Part shown: one piece after another, positions 16,971-25,348 of the stretch
Numbering within the stretch: the stretch's first letter is position 1
Layout: every line of letters begins with the position of its first letter
Assembly (NCBI GenBank): GCA_002721725.1
Contig: PBLK01000003.1
Span: forward strand, 29,281-68,084
DNA from: Rhodobiaceae bacterium
GTDB lineage: Bacteria; Pseudomonadota; Alphaproteobacteria; RS24
Direction: 5' to 3'
Length of the DNA: 38,804 nucleotides
Notes under the pieces: model-generated
Told to the model about the DNA's origin: nothing
Databases searched by the model: none
What the model saw: only the letters and a program-made list of their open reading frames with translations
Translations under genes and position numbers: made by a program

Positions 16971-17762
16971 TTAGCCTTCAAGGAAAACCGCTATCGCGTC
17001 GCACCAACCAGCCGCTCCCTCGCGGCTTGAAAGATAAAGGCAATGGTCGTCTGGAAGCAGGCTTCGTGTGTCGAGATGAGGATTAGCTATCAAAGCGCCG
17101 CGCTTTGCAGCCAAAAGCATCCCTAAATCATTGGGGCCGTCGCCCAAAGCCCAGCTTTCCGGCTGCTCCTCAAATTGGGCCAGCATTATCTTCATCGCCG
17201 CCGCTTTGTCGCGAGGCGGTACAATATGGAAAAATCGACCGCCTTGCACTATTTGCAAATCTTTCAAGGCTAATTTCGCACCTATCATTTCTAAGCCCGC
17301 CTCATCACCATGCCATAAGAATGGCTCGGTTGCCTCCCGCATTGCTGCTCTTGCGGCAGATGTATTGTCGAGGCCGGTCAGGTCAGAAATCTCCTCGGTC
17401 TCCATATCACAAAAACATTGCATGGACGAACGCAAGTCCTCGGACAGCGTATCTAAAACCTCCCAAATGGCGACACGACTGACAGCACGGTCAATCATGC
17501 CATCAGAAAATTTTATCACTGCTCCATTTTCGGCGATCATTGCTTCCGACAGTCCTATTTCAGGCGCAATGGCCTCCAGCTCATGCAGGGTTTTGCTGCT
17601 TATCGCCACGATAGGAATGCCGTGCTTGGCCAAGGCCGCCAATGCCGGTTTGGCCGCTTCGAAAGAATAACCGTCATGGTCAAGCAGCGCGCCGTCCAAG
17701 TCGGAAAAGACTACAACGCGGTTACCCGTCAGCGCAGCAGATTGCAGATTTGCCTCAGTCAT
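16971..17762 (-). CDS. HAD-IIB phosphatase, probable glucosyl-3-phosphoglycerate phosphatase
   Basis: The 263-residue product is an MpgP/YedP-type HAD phosphatase. Motif I is FSDLDGALLDHD with Asp21 and Asp23, motif II lies in VAISSKT (52-58), AENGAVI follows, and motif IV is ALGDGPNDLG (205-214). The usual Thr after DxDG is Ala here. LQIVQGGRFFHI (169-180) is characteristic of the phosphoglycerate-sugar phosphatase group. Together with the adjacent GpgS it should convert glucosyl-3-phosphoglycerate to glucosylglycerate; members of this group often accept both mannosyl and glucosyl forms. AAGG is four bases before the ATG. Transcription probably begins in the 144-base divergent region shared with the 17907 gene. 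Confidence 0.85.
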   Translation of the reverse strand: MTEANLQSAALTGNRVVVFSDLDGALLDHDGYSFEAAKPALAALAKHGIPIVAISSKTLHELEAIAPEIGLSEAMIAENGAVIKFSDGMIDRAVSRVAIWEVLDTLSEDLRSSMQCFCDMETEEISDLTGLDNTSAARAAMREATEPFLWHGDEAGLEMIGAKLALKDLQIVQGGRFFHIVPPRDKAAAMKIMLAQFEEQPESWALGDGPNDLGMLLAAKRGALIANPHLDTRSLLPDDHCLYLSSREGAAGWCDAIAVFLEG

Positions 17763-17906
17763 TGCGCCTTAATCTGACGAAACAAAACTTATTCGGCAAG
17801 GCTAAAGGCCGACCAAAGCAACTAAAAAATAAAAACAGTATTTTTGGGCTTAATTACTAACCCGGCATCACTAACATTTTTTTAGAAAATATCGGAGGCA
17901 CAGTAC

Positions 17907-18617
17907 ATGAAATTTTTAATACAATTCAAAACTATTGTTTTAGCGCTGGCACTTAGTATTTCAGGCGCACGCGCCGAAGTAATGGAAGTCTGGTCCCACA
18001 GTCTTGAAAACGGCGACTATGCGAGAAATGTTAAACAATATGAGCGTTTACGACCGATTTTGCAAAATCTCGGCGCCTATGTTGAATATTATCTGGAGGA
18101 TATTGACGGCGCGCCAGTTTCACATTTTGTCGTCAAATTTGACGATTTGCGCATTTGGGGAGCTTATCGAGATCGACTCAGCGGCGACGCCGATTTCCAA
18201 AAATGGAATTCTCGTTTCCGCGCCAAAGCTAATGCGATTCAAATAAATACGGCCTTTATGAACAACATTTACGAGCCGGATGCAAAGGCCGATCTCTATC
18301 GTGGTACAAGCTTATTCTACATTTCTCAGTGGAGGGCCTTACCCGGGCAAACATTGGCGCTAAGGGATATCCTTATTGAAGCAGCTAAAACAGCGGAAAA
18401 CAGTGGTATTTTTGCGCAAGTCTACGCCAATGGTTATGATGACACTTATATGGTCGTTTGGGCGTTTGACAGCTATACAACGGCGGCAACTCAATGGTCA
18501 TTTGTCCATGACAGCCCTGAGTATCAGAGGTTTTTCCAAAAAGCTGTAAAAAGCAAAGCAGGTGTTTTTGTTGACCAAAGCTGGATGAACAAAACAATGC
18601 CTTATGAAGGAAATTGA
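17907..18617 (+). CDS. secreted protein of unknown function, tandem NIPSNAP/dimeric-barrel-like
   Basis: The 236-residue protein has a clear Sec signal peptide (about 1-23, hydrophobic VLALALSIS, ending ARA before EVMEV). The mature part seems to hold two similar halves, about 25-120 and 125-232. Each has a beta-helix-beta pattern with an aromatic strand (VVKFDDLRIWGAYR; MVVWAFDSYTTAATQW) and a short SP/DADFQKW-like helix. That resembles NIPSNAP-type ferredoxin-like repeats, but I cannot confirm homology. GGAGG is eight bases before the ATG. It is divergent from the phosphatase gene and followed by a strong terminator at 18709, so it is probably transcribed alone. It may be periplasmic and unrelated to the glucosylglycerate genes. 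Confidence 0.7.
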   Translation: MKFLIQFKTIVLALALSISGARAEVMEVWSHSLENGDYARNVKQYERLRPILQNLGAYVEYYLEDIDGAPVSHFVVKFDDLRIWGAYRDRLSGDADFQKWNSRFRAKANAIQINTAFMNNIYEPDAKADLYRGTSLFYISQWRALPGQTLALRDILIEAAKTAENSGIFAQVYANGYDDTYMVVWAFDSYTTAATQWSFVHDSPEYQRFFQKAVKSKAGVFVDQSWMNKTMPYEGN

Positions 18618-18737
18618 TAGATCTGGTTTTTCGCTTTCGCTTAAACTCCTCCTAAGGCATCGGTGACGATGAAAGCGACAAGTGAATGCGCGCCGCCCAT
18701 CGGCGCTTGGGTGAGGCTTCTGCCTCACCCTTTTTTT
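18618..18737 (+). ncRNA. candidate 3'-UTR-derived small RNA with anti-Shine-Dalgarno loop
   Basis: The 120 bases after the secreted-protein gene fold well. TCGCTTTC (18631-18638) pairs with GAAAGCGA (18671-18678). Inside this arm are CTCCTCC (18646-18652), an anti-Shine-Dalgarno sequence, and CATCG/CGATG with a GTGA tetraloop (18658-18671, competing at one base). A GCGCCG/CGGCGC hairpin and a strong intrinsic terminator follow. CCUCC-loop small RNAs are common in Alphaproteobacteria. No separate promoter was recognised, so processing from the mRNA would be needed; it may simply be a structured 3' UTR. Confidence 0.35.
18709..18737 (+). terminator. Rho-independent terminator after secreted-protein gene
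   Basis: GGGTGAGGC (18709-18717), loop TTCT, then GCCTCACCC (18722-18730) form a perfect 9-bp G+C-rich stem followed by seven T. The T tract is only on the plus-strand side, so it ends transcripts of the 17907 gene, not of the opposing monooxygenase gene, whose stop codon overlaps the T tract. Confidence 0.92.
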
Positions 18738-20196
18738 ATTTTTTGGTAAATTTCAAAGCGCCGTCCTGAAGAGCAGAAAACCGCGTAAGAAATATATCAG
18801 CAATGTAATTTTGATACATGACCCAAGGCTTGATGCTGCCCTGTTTGGGCAGTTCGGCTGATTTCCGAACCACGTAGCCGGAAGAGAAGTCTAGTAAAGG
18901 CTCATATTTGACCTGGCTCATATCCGGCGTCGGCATGACGCGGGATAGATTTCGCCGATCCATGAAATTGACCAAGCGACACAAGTATTTTGAAGTCAGG
19001 TCGCAACGTAAAGTCCATGATGCGTTCGTATAACCAAATGAGGCCACCAAATTAGGAATACCCGAATACATCATGCCCTTATAGTTGAGCAAATTGGACG
19101 GTTCGATCGGCTCGTTATCGACCGTGACTTCAATATTGCCCAGAAAATTTAAGTCAAGGCCGGTGGCCGAGACAATTACATCGGCCTTGAGGAAATCGCC
19201 CGATTTAAGCTTAATGCCATTTTCTTGAATTTCTTCAATATGGTCAGTGGCAATATCGGCCTTTCCTTCGCAAATGGCGGAAAAAAAGTTACCGTCCGGG
19301 GCCAAACACACCCGCTGGTCCCAAGGATTATATCGCGGGGTCAAATGTTTTGCGATATCATAACCAGGCGGCAGTTGCTCAGGCAATTGTTCGAGCAAGC
19401 GCCGCTTCACCGCTTCAGGTCGAGTGCGGCAAAGCCAAAAGAAAAACCGCCCCAAGAGTACATTTTTCCAACGCGTCATTCCGTAGGCAAGGCGGGTAGG
19501 AAAATATTTACGAGTGAAATTGGCAAAAGCATCCTCAGACGGACGGGACACAATATACGTTGGCGAACGCTGCAGCATTGTGACATGTTCAGCCTGTTCA
19601 GCCATTGCCGGAACTAATGTTACAGCAGTTGCGCCCGAGCCAATAACCACCACCTTTTTGCCACTATAATCTAAATCTTCCGGCCAGAATTGCGGATGCA
19701 CAAACGGCCCTTTGAAGTTTTCAACGCCATAAAAATCGGGCTGATAGCCCTTATCATAATTATAATAACCGGCACAGCTATGTAGAAATTTACAAGTGCG
19801 TACTTCAGTCTCGCTCGTCTCCTGGTTTTCAATGGTGAGAAACCATTTTCCATCAGCAGTTGACCACTTGGCTCCGACCACTTTTTTACCGAAGTGAATT
19901 TTTTCGTTCAGCTTGCCATCGCGCACTGCATCGCGCAGATAATTCATGATGGCTGGGGCATCGGCAATCGCTTTAGCGTCGCGCCAGGGACGGAAGGAAA
20001 AACCCAAAGTGTACATATCACTATCGGAGCGAATTCCTGGATATTTAAATAAATTCCAAGTGCCTCCAATGCTGTCGCCACGCTCTAGGATTTCAAAACT
20101 AGCCTGTGGGGCGTATTTTTGCAGGTGAAAAGCCGATGATATGCCTGAAATACCGGCTCCGATAATCAACACATCGCTATGCATTATCGATGTCAT
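18736..20196 (-). CDS. EthA-type flavin-containing Baeyer-Villiger monooxygenase
   Basis: This 486-residue protein is close in length and motif order to mycobacterial EthA (489). It has GAGISG (13-18) for FAD, GGTWNLFKYPGIRSDSDMY (44-62), the fingerprint FKGPFVHPQFW (161-171) with all consensus residues present, GSGATA (186-191) for NADPH, and SATGLDL near the C-terminal half. EthA-like enzymes oxygenate ketones and thioamides; the natural substrate here is unknown. GGGAGG is well placed, five bases from the ATG. The gene is in line with the upstream nitroreductase gene, with a 124-base gap that holds two short palindromes, so it may have its own promoter. It is a second, separate BVMO from the fusion at 8663. 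Confidence 0.9.
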   Translation of the reverse strand: MTSIMHSDVLIIGAGISGISSAFHLQKYAPQASFEILERGDSIGGTWNLFKYPGIRSDSDMYTLGFSFRPWRDAKAIADAPAIMNYLRDAVRDGKLNEKIHFGKKVVGAKWSTADGKWFLTIENQETSETEVRTCKFLHSCAGYYNYDKGYQPDFYGVENFKGPFVHPQFWPEDLDYSGKKVVVIGSGATAVTLVPAMAEQAEHVTMLQRSPTYIVSRPSEDAFANFTRKYFPTRLAYGMTRWKNVLLGRFFFWLCRTRPEAVKRRLLEQLPEQLPPGYDIAKHLTPRYNPWDQRVCLAPDGNFFSAICEGKADIATDHIEEIQENGIKLKSGDFLKADVIVSATGLDLNFLGNIEVTVDNEPIEPSNLLNYKGMMYSGIPNLVASFGYTNASWTLRCDLTSKYLCRLVNFMDRRNLSRVMPTPDMSQVKYEPLLDFSSGYVVRKSAELPKQGSIKPWVMYQNYIADIFLTRFSALQDGALKFTKK

Positions 20197-20230
20197 ACCT
20201 ACCTCCCTGCTCGTTTTTAACGAATCGTAC

Positions 20231-20272
20231 CTTAATTAAGCCGAACTTTGGAGCAGTCCATCTGTCCGGACA
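20231..20272. promoter_or_regulatory. two palindromes upstream of EthA-type gene
   Basis: CTTAATTAAG (20231-20240) and TGTCCGGACA (20263-20272) are perfect 10-bp palindromes with 22 bases between them, 35 and 67 bases upstream of the monooxygenase ATG. The second would suit a TetR-like regulator site. A small hairpin, TCGTT-TTT-AACGA (20211-20223), lies just before the ribosome-binding site. No regulator gene is adjacent, so function is unproven. Confidence 0.3.
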
Positions 20273-20320
20273 AGGGACAATTCAACGCAGCCTTTTTCAG
20301 GATTATAGGCATATTTCTTT

Positions 20321-21001
20321 TCAGTCAGTGGAGAAGCCGACAAAGCGCGCCGCTTCAGCTACGCTTTTACGCTCTGAAACCACCGCATTCGCGGGAAAGT
20401 TGTGATCTGGCCAACCGAGCGCCACCGCTTTCATTATCACTTGGTCATCTGGAATACCAGCATGCTCGCGGACCACGGGCGATTGCATAATACCCTGCGA
20501 ATTGATCACCGCGCCCAAGCCGCGCGACCATGCAGCATTTACCAGGGCCGTTGTCACAGCACCGCAATCAAAAGCCGTATCATCGCTATCAGCTAATTCA
20601 CGATCATAAGTAATAATCACACAGACCGGTGCATCAAATTGTCGAAAGCCTCGCAGGACCCAATCTTGCCGTGCATCCTTGTCCTCGCGCGCAATACCCA
20701 TAGCGGCAAATAATTGCTTCGCCACACCTACTTGCCTGTCGCGATGCTGGCCTTGAAAAGCTTTTCCAATACGAAATTCGCGCGAATGTGGCACCCCGGC
20801 CAAATTACGCTCGGTATTGCCTGCACGGATTTTATCCAGCGTAGCGCCCGAAACCACAGTAAAATTCCACGGCTGAGTGTTCATAGAAGAAGGCGAGCGC
20901 ATGGCCAGAGCTAAGATCTCTCTAATCAGAGCTTGGGGAACCGGTTTGTTTTGGTAGCCACGAATGCTGCGGCGCCCCAGAACCACATCGTCATAATTCA
21001 T
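20321..21001 (-). CDS. nitroreductase family FMN oxidoreductase
   Basis: From the ATG at 20999-21001 the protein has 226 residues; AGGG is seven bases upstream, better than the frame's distal start at 21064. RRSIRGYQNKPVP (10-22) is the FMN-binding N-terminal signature of the nitroreductase family, followed by SPSSMNTQPWNF (37-48) and a C-terminal ALGWPD segment. The family reduces nitro-aromatics, quinones or enones with NAD(P)H. It precedes the EthA-type gene on the same strand. The stop of the TPR gene lies 69 bases upstream of the start, so readthrough from the TonB operon is possible. Substrate unknown. Confidence 0.88.
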   Translation of the reverse strand: MNYDDVVLGRRSIRGYQNKPVPQALIREILALAMRSPSSMNTQPWNFTVVSGATLDKIRAGNTERNLAGVPHSREFRIGKAFQGQHRDRQVGVAKQLFAAMGIAREDKDARQDWVLRGFRQFDAPVCVIITYDRELADSDDTAFDCGAVTTALVNAAWSRGLGAVINSQGIMQSPVVREHAGIPDDQVIMKAVALGWPDHNFPANAVVSERKSVAEAARFVGFSTD

Positions 21002-21070
21002 CATTTTGCCCTTTAGTTCATTTTTGATACGCATGAACCTAAGCCGCGCAGGGCAGCGCGTCAAAACCTA

Positions 21071-22360
21071 TTACTGATCCGCAGAGGCGCGGCGGTTTTC
21101 AGCTAAGCGGCGTTCAATGGAACGAATCCAGCGAAACGCATCTTTGGCAACATCATCATCATCGCCGGCTTTGCGGAAAGCTCTGATGGCTGCGTCATAT
21201 TTTTCCAGCCGTGTGCGAGCAATGCCCAAAAGCAGCCAGTTATCCGCCTCATCATCAAGGCCTCCCTTGTTCAAGGCTTCAACAAGGGCGTTTTCCGCCA
21301 AACCCCATTTTTCTCCTTGAATATGAGACTGCGCCAATAGTACATAAAACTTGCCTTCATCAGACATTTCCGCAGCGCGGGTCAAAGGCGCGATGGCTTT
21401 ATTCCATTCACGCGCCTGCATGTAAGCCCTGGCCAGCAATTCATAGTTTTTTTCTGTTTTTTCAATACGGTTGGAGTCCATACCGGTTTGCAATATATCT
21501 GCTGCCTTAATTGGGACATCGTGATAAAGGTAAAGTTGAGCCATAGAGGATAGTTCCCTCGTGCTGACCAACATCCCTTGAATATGCATTGCCCGGCGCG
21601 CTACGAAGGCCATATCCTCTTTCTCGAAATGATAATAAATGGCGACTAATTGTTCCCAAAATGCTTTGACCCCAGGCCAAATCTGTACTGAATTTTCTAG
21701 AATCGGCAGCGCTTCGCTATAGCGTTCTTCCTGCAATAGGACTGAAAGCAAAATTCGGGTCCATTGCTGCTTAGGCTCTTCTTCTTTTGATAAAGCTTTT
21801 TTGATAGCCTGTTCAGCGGAACGCAACTCATCGAGAATCAGGTGAATTTGTGCCTTTAGAGCGAAGGGTTCGCCGCCCGGTTCTTTTTCCTGGGCAGCAA
21901 ACCATTTATCCATAAGCTCCAGAGATTTGCGCGGGCGTTCTTTTGCTAAATGCAGTTGTGCTAAGCCATAAGTTAAATCGGAGACTACACGCGGCGGCAA
22001 ATCGCCTGTCGCAATAGCTCTCTCAAAAGCGGCAATAGTGGCCTCATAATCTTCTTTGCCGGCATGAATATAGCCTGAGGTTTGGATTGCCACAGCCTTT
22101 TCATACGAATTAAATTTTTGGCCGTCTAAAATTGTTTTCAGAACCGCCATTGCTTCGTCATATTTTTCTTCTGCTAACAATTCCTGCGATCGTTCAATCA
22201 GCCTAAACGCACTTTTTCCTAAAACCTGTGAACGCCGTGTTTTCGGTTTTTTCGGCTTCTCTTTTTGTACCTCTTGCGCATGCACAAGGGACAAGCCTAA
22301 CGGTCCCCAGGTTAGTGAGAGCAAGCTGAAAATGATAATCAGAAAGGGAAGGCGCAGCAT
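21071..22360 (-). CDS. secreted TPR-repeat protein of TonB2-type operon
   Basis: From the ATG at 22358-22360 (AGGG eight bases upstream) the product has 429 residues. An earlier TTG start would overlap tonB and is less likely. It begins with a signal peptide (LPFLIIIFSLLSLTWG to VHAQ), then a basic linker KPKKPKTRRS, then TPR-like helical pairs over most of the length (for example ELLAEEKYDEAMAVLKTIL and YDAAIRAFRKAGDD). In Vibrio-type TonB2 clusters a periplasmic TPR protein is encoded last, after tonB, as here. It probably scaffolds or tunes the TonB complex in the periplasm. The gene starts 10 bases after the tonB stop. Confidence 0.85.
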   Translation of the reverse strand: MLRLPFLIIIFSLLSLTWGPLGLSLVHAQEVQKEKPKKPKTRRSQVLGKSAFRLIERSQELLAEEKYDEAMAVLKTILDGQKFNSYEKAVAIQTSGYIHAGKEDYEATIAAFERAIATGDLPPRVVSDLTYGLAQLHLAKERPRKSLELMDKWFAAQEKEPGGEPFALKAQIHLILDELRSAEQAIKKALSKEEEPKQQWTRILLSVLLQEERYSEALPILENSVQIWPGVKAFWEQLVAIYYHFEKEDMAFVARRAMHIQGMLVSTRELSSMAQLYLYHDVPIKAADILQTGMDSNRIEKTEKNYELLARAYMQAREWNKAIAPLTRAAEMSDEGKFYVLLAQSHIQGEKWGLAENALVEALNKGGLDDEADNWLLLGIARTRLEKYDAAIRAFRKAGDDDDVAKDAFRWIRSIERRLAENRRASADQ

Positions 22361-22370
22361 GATTATTTCC

Positions 22371-22982
22371 CTAGTTGGCAATATTATAGCTTACAAGCTG
22401 GCGCACGCCGACGCGAACGGTTGGTTTGCCATCTTCCACCATAGGGCGATATTTCCATTTTTTAATTGCGTTAATCGCAGAGCGATCGAAAACTCCCTTC
22501 GGATCGGCTTCAATGACCACCGGCTCAATTGCTTGGCCTAATTCATTAATTGCAAATTCCAAAAGTACCCATCCTTCGATGCCTCGGTTGAGTGCGCGAC
22601 TAGGATAGCGCGGCAAGACGCGTACAATTGCCAGCGCATCACCGTCTACCGGCGCATTCAAATTCATACCAGCAAGACCGAGACCAAAATCGGCGCTCAT
22701 AGTCGCCCTATCCATATTTGGGCGTTGCGTTGGCTGCAATTTCGGAGGCGGCGGTGGCTCTTCAGGCTGCTGCTGGCTAGGCCGTTTCAACGTGCGGTCT
22801 TTAGTGTTGACGTCTTCATCACGCTCGACCCGAACAAAGTCGATTCCAACCGTTGCCAATTCTTTTTCGATCTCATAATCGCGACCGGTAACCAGCACTT
22901 TCATAGTCAAAAACAGGGCAATTGTCGTAACGACAGCAAAAGCCCCCGAGCTTAGAAAACGCGACGCCATCATGCCGTTCAT
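22371..22982 (-). CDS. tonB: TonB2-type energy transducer
   Basis: A 203-residue TonB. It has a short N-terminal segment, one membrane helix (about 12-32), a proline-rich periplasmic spacer (68-88, EEPPPPP) and a C-terminal TonB domain (115-200) with RYPSRALNRGIEGWVLLEF and KKWKYRP. It spans the periplasm and passes proton-motive force from ExbB/ExbD to outer-membrane receptors. The spacer is short, as in TonB2 proteins, which may explain the need for TtpC-like and TPR partners. The ATG overlaps the exbD stop by 4 bases (ATGA), so translation is coupled. No TonB-dependent receptor gene is in the window. Confidence 0.92.
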   Translation of the reverse strand: MNGMMASRFLSSGAFAVVTTIALFLTMKVLVTGRDYEIEKELATVGIDFVRVERDEDVNTKDRTLKRPSQQQPEEPPPPPKLQPTQRPNMDRATMSADFGLGLAGMNLNAPVDGDALAIVRVLPRYPSRALNRGIEGWVLLEFAINELGQAIEPVVIEADPKGVFDRSAINAIKKWKYRPMVEDGKPTVRVGVRQLVSYNIAN

Positions 22983-23380
22983 TTTTCTTCCGCCGCAATA
23001 GAAATGGCTCCGACACCGGCAAGGCGTACTTGGTCCATAATTTCAACCAAAACGCCGGTTTCGGCTTTTTTATCAGCCTGTATTACCGCCCCGCCCTGGG
23101 GATTTTCAGCGTGAAGGCGTTCAACATTGGCGCGCACGGCGGCCAAATCAACTTGGCGGCGATTAATGTAAATCTCGTTATTTTCGCCAATGGCAATCAA
23201 TATGCCGACTCGGCTTTGCTTGACCGCGGTCTCGGCATCGGGGCGCGTTACGTCGAGCCCACTTTCCTTGACGAAGGTCGCCGTTACGATAAAGAAAATC
23301 AGCATAATGAAGACAATGTCGAGCATTGGCGTCATATCAATGGCGCTATCTTCTTCCTGCCTTAAACGTCGTTTCCGCAT
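22979..23380 (-). CDS. exbD: ExbD-type biopolymer transport protein
   Basis: A 133-residue ExbD/TolR with a basic cytoplasmic start, then DMTPMLDIVFIMLIFFIV (15-32). This single membrane helix bears the essential proton-path Asp (Asp21), and a compact periplasmic domain follows. It forms the proton channel with ExbB and TonB in the inner membrane. It is coupled to tonB by a 4-base overlap and starts 8 bases after the exbB stop. Confidence 0.93.
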   Translation of the reverse strand: MRKRRLRQEEDSAIDMTPMLDIVFIMLIFFIVTATFVKESGLDVTRPDAETAVKQSRVGILIAIGENNEIYINRRQVDLAAVRANVERLHAENPQGGAVIQADKKAETGVLVEIMDQVRLAGVGAISIAAEEK

Positions 23381-23388
23381 AATAAACC

Positions 23389-23943
23389 CTAATCAGCCAA
23401 TTCTAATTGGTCAGCCAAATTTTCAACCGAGCGAGCCGCCTTGCGTTCCAATCCGGAAGTAAAAAACAAGCCCGAAAGCGCCACCACCATGCCGGCCATT
23501 GTGGGCAATGTGGCTTTTGAAATGCCCGCAGCCATTGCGCGTGCATTGCCCGAGCCTGTCACAGCCATCACGTCGAAGACTTCCACCATACCGGTAACCG
23601 TGCCCAACAAGCCCAAAAAGGGGGCCAAAGCAACTAATACTTTAATGTAGGATAAATTTGCTTGGGCTTTAAGTTCGGCGTCAGAAATCATCATTTCGCG
23701 AATACGCTGCGCCATCCAACTTTTGCGCTCTTTGCGGGCCTTCCAATCGGCGATATAGCGCGCGCTCAGCTGTTTAAAATCTGATCGGAAAAAGCTGTAG
23801 CGCTCATAAATCAAAGCCCAAAGCGCCAAGGTGGACAGCATAATAACGAGCAAAACATTGCCACCCAATTCGAGGAAATCGCGGACGCCCCTTACCGCCT
23901 CGAAAGGGTTCAAAAACAAAAATAGTATGTCCCCAAAACTCAC
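23389..23943 (-). CDS. exbB: short ExbB2-type MotA/TolQ/ExbB proton channel protein
   Basis: A 184-residue protein with three membrane helices: about 27-47, 100-125 and 140-165. The second follows the family signature LVALAPFLGLLGTVTGMVEVF, and the third carries TMAGMVVALSGLF. At 170-185 residues it matches the short ExbB2 of Vibrio-type TonB2 systems rather than the about 240-residue ExbB of E. coli. It should form the pentameric core around ExbD. It lies between the TtpC-like gene (12 bases) and exbD (8 bases). Confidence 0.92.
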   Translation of the reverse strand: MSFGDILFLFLNPFEAVRGVRDFLELGGNVLLVIMLSTLALWALIYERYSFFRSDFKQLSARYIADWKARKERKSWMAQRIREMMISDAELKAQANLSYIKVLVALAPFLGLLGTVTGMVEVFDVMAVTGSGNARAMAAGISKATLPTMAGMVVALSGLFFTSGLERKAARSVENLADQLELAD

Positions 23944-23955
23944 GCAGCGGCTCCT

Positions 23956-25341
23956 CTACTTGTTTTCTGCATGGGTAGCGATTAACCCCGCCGCTTGTTC
24001 TTCCAAAATCTGCACAATCTCTCGCGAGCGTGTTGCCGCGACCGCATGAAGCAGCAAAATCGGGATTGCTACAATCAAGCCCAGAACCGTTGTTATCAGG
24101 GCTTGGCTGATGCCGCCAGCCATCAGCTTCGGGTCGCCTGTGCCAAACAAAGTAATAGCCTGGAACGTCAAAATCATACCTGTTACCGTGCCCAAAAGTC
24201 CCATAAGCGGAGCCACACCGGCCAATAGTTTCAAAAGGGAAAGGTTTCTCTCAAGCGCCGGCATTTCCTTCAAAATTGCATCATCGAGCTTCAACTCCAA
24301 TGTTTCAACATCGAGCTTTTTCTGACGGGCAGCGGAATGATAAGCGGCCCAAACTCTGCCAAGCGGCGTGTCGCCATTGGCTGAACCAGCATTCATTTGT
24401 GCCCTCACACTGCGGGCCGTCAGGGTCAAACGGGTAATACGTTCTATTGCCAAACCGACGCCGAATAGCCCCAGAATAATAATTATATAGCCCACTAGTC
24501 CACCTTGATTGATGCGCTCAAATAAAGTTGGCATTTCGAGGAAAAGGTTCAAAATTGCACCGCGTGACGGGTCAATCGGCGCAGCGACCAAATCACCGCT
24601 TTCCCCATCCAAAACATCATTGGCTGCATCGCCGAAGCGCGATGGTGGCTGACGTCCCAAATCAGCATAACGATTGTCACCGGCATAGCGCACAAATTGA
24701 CCATCCGCCAAAGCCGTGAACGGGCCAACACGCAGAATTTCAGTTTCGCGCACTGAGCCGTCCAGGTTAACTACTTCGCCGGTAAATCTTTTGACTTCGC
24801 CTTGGGCTGTCATTTCTTGTTGCAGCGCAAACCAGAGATATTCCAGTTGCTCCATTTCCGGCAGACCTTTGGTCTTGGCTAGCTCAGCCAGGGGTGCCGC
24901 GCGTCCTTTAATTTCGCCCGAGACAAAACTTTCTTCTATTTGACCCCGCGTCTCGCCAGCCACTTGCCGAACAATGCCAAACAATTCGCCGTAAACCCCC
25001 AAGCGTTCATTGAGAAGGCCCTCTAATTCAGCGAGTTTAATCTCATTATCGGCAAAAGTTTTCTCAAGCCGCTCAGAGCGCGCTTCTTCGCGCTTAATGG
25101 CATTTTGCGTTCGCGTTAGCAAAGTTTTTTGTTGATTGCGGGTTTTGCGGAACTCCGCCTCGCGGGCCGCAAATTCGCCATTATCTCGCACCCGGCCTTG
25201 GCGTACTTGTTCGAGCAATTGCTGCAAAGTAACGGCATCATTAGAAGCAGATTTTGCATCTTGGGAAAAAGCCGATCCACCCAGCGGCAGGATTAAAAGA
25301 GCCAACGCCAAGAGGGATTTACAAAACATATTTACCATCAT
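23956..25341 (-). CDS. TtpC-like large ExbB/MotA/TolQ protein
   Basis: A 461-residue protein with a signal peptide (LLALALLILPLGGSAFSQ), a long charged coiled coil (about 40-115, rich in E, R, K), a periplasmic beta-rich region, and a C-terminal MotA/TolQ/ExbB domain (about 280-450). That domain includes LAGVAPLMGLLGTVTGMI and ALITTVLGLIVAIPILLLH. This arrangement is that of TtpC, the extra ExbB-like partner required by Vibrio TonB2 systems. Two adjacent ATGs are available after AGGGG; the first is used. It follows the DUF3450 gene by 7 bases and precedes exbB. It probably links the inner-membrane motor to periplasmic partners. Confidence 0.9.
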   Translation of the reverse strand: MMVNMFCKSLLALALLILPLGGSAFSQDAKSASNDAVTLQQLLEQVRQGRVRDNGEFAAREAEFRKTRNQQKTLLTRTQNAIKREEARSERLEKTFADNEIKLAELEGLLNERLGVYGELFGIVRQVAGETRGQIEESFVSGEIKGRAAPLAELAKTKGLPEMEQLEYLWFALQQEMTAQGEVKRFTGEVVNLDGSVRETEILRVGPFTALADGQFVRYAGDNRYADLGRQPPSRFGDAANDVLDGESGDLVAAPIDPSRGAILNLFLEMPTLFERINQGGLVGYIIIILGLFGVGLAIERITRLTLTARSVRAQMNAGSANGDTPLGRVWAAYHSAARQKKLDVETLELKLDDAILKEMPALERNLSLLKLLAGVAPLMGLLGTVTGMILTFQAITLFGTGDPKLMAGGISQALITTVLGLIVAIPILLLHAVAATRSREIVQILEEQAAGLIATHAENK

Positions 25342-25348
25342 TCAACCC

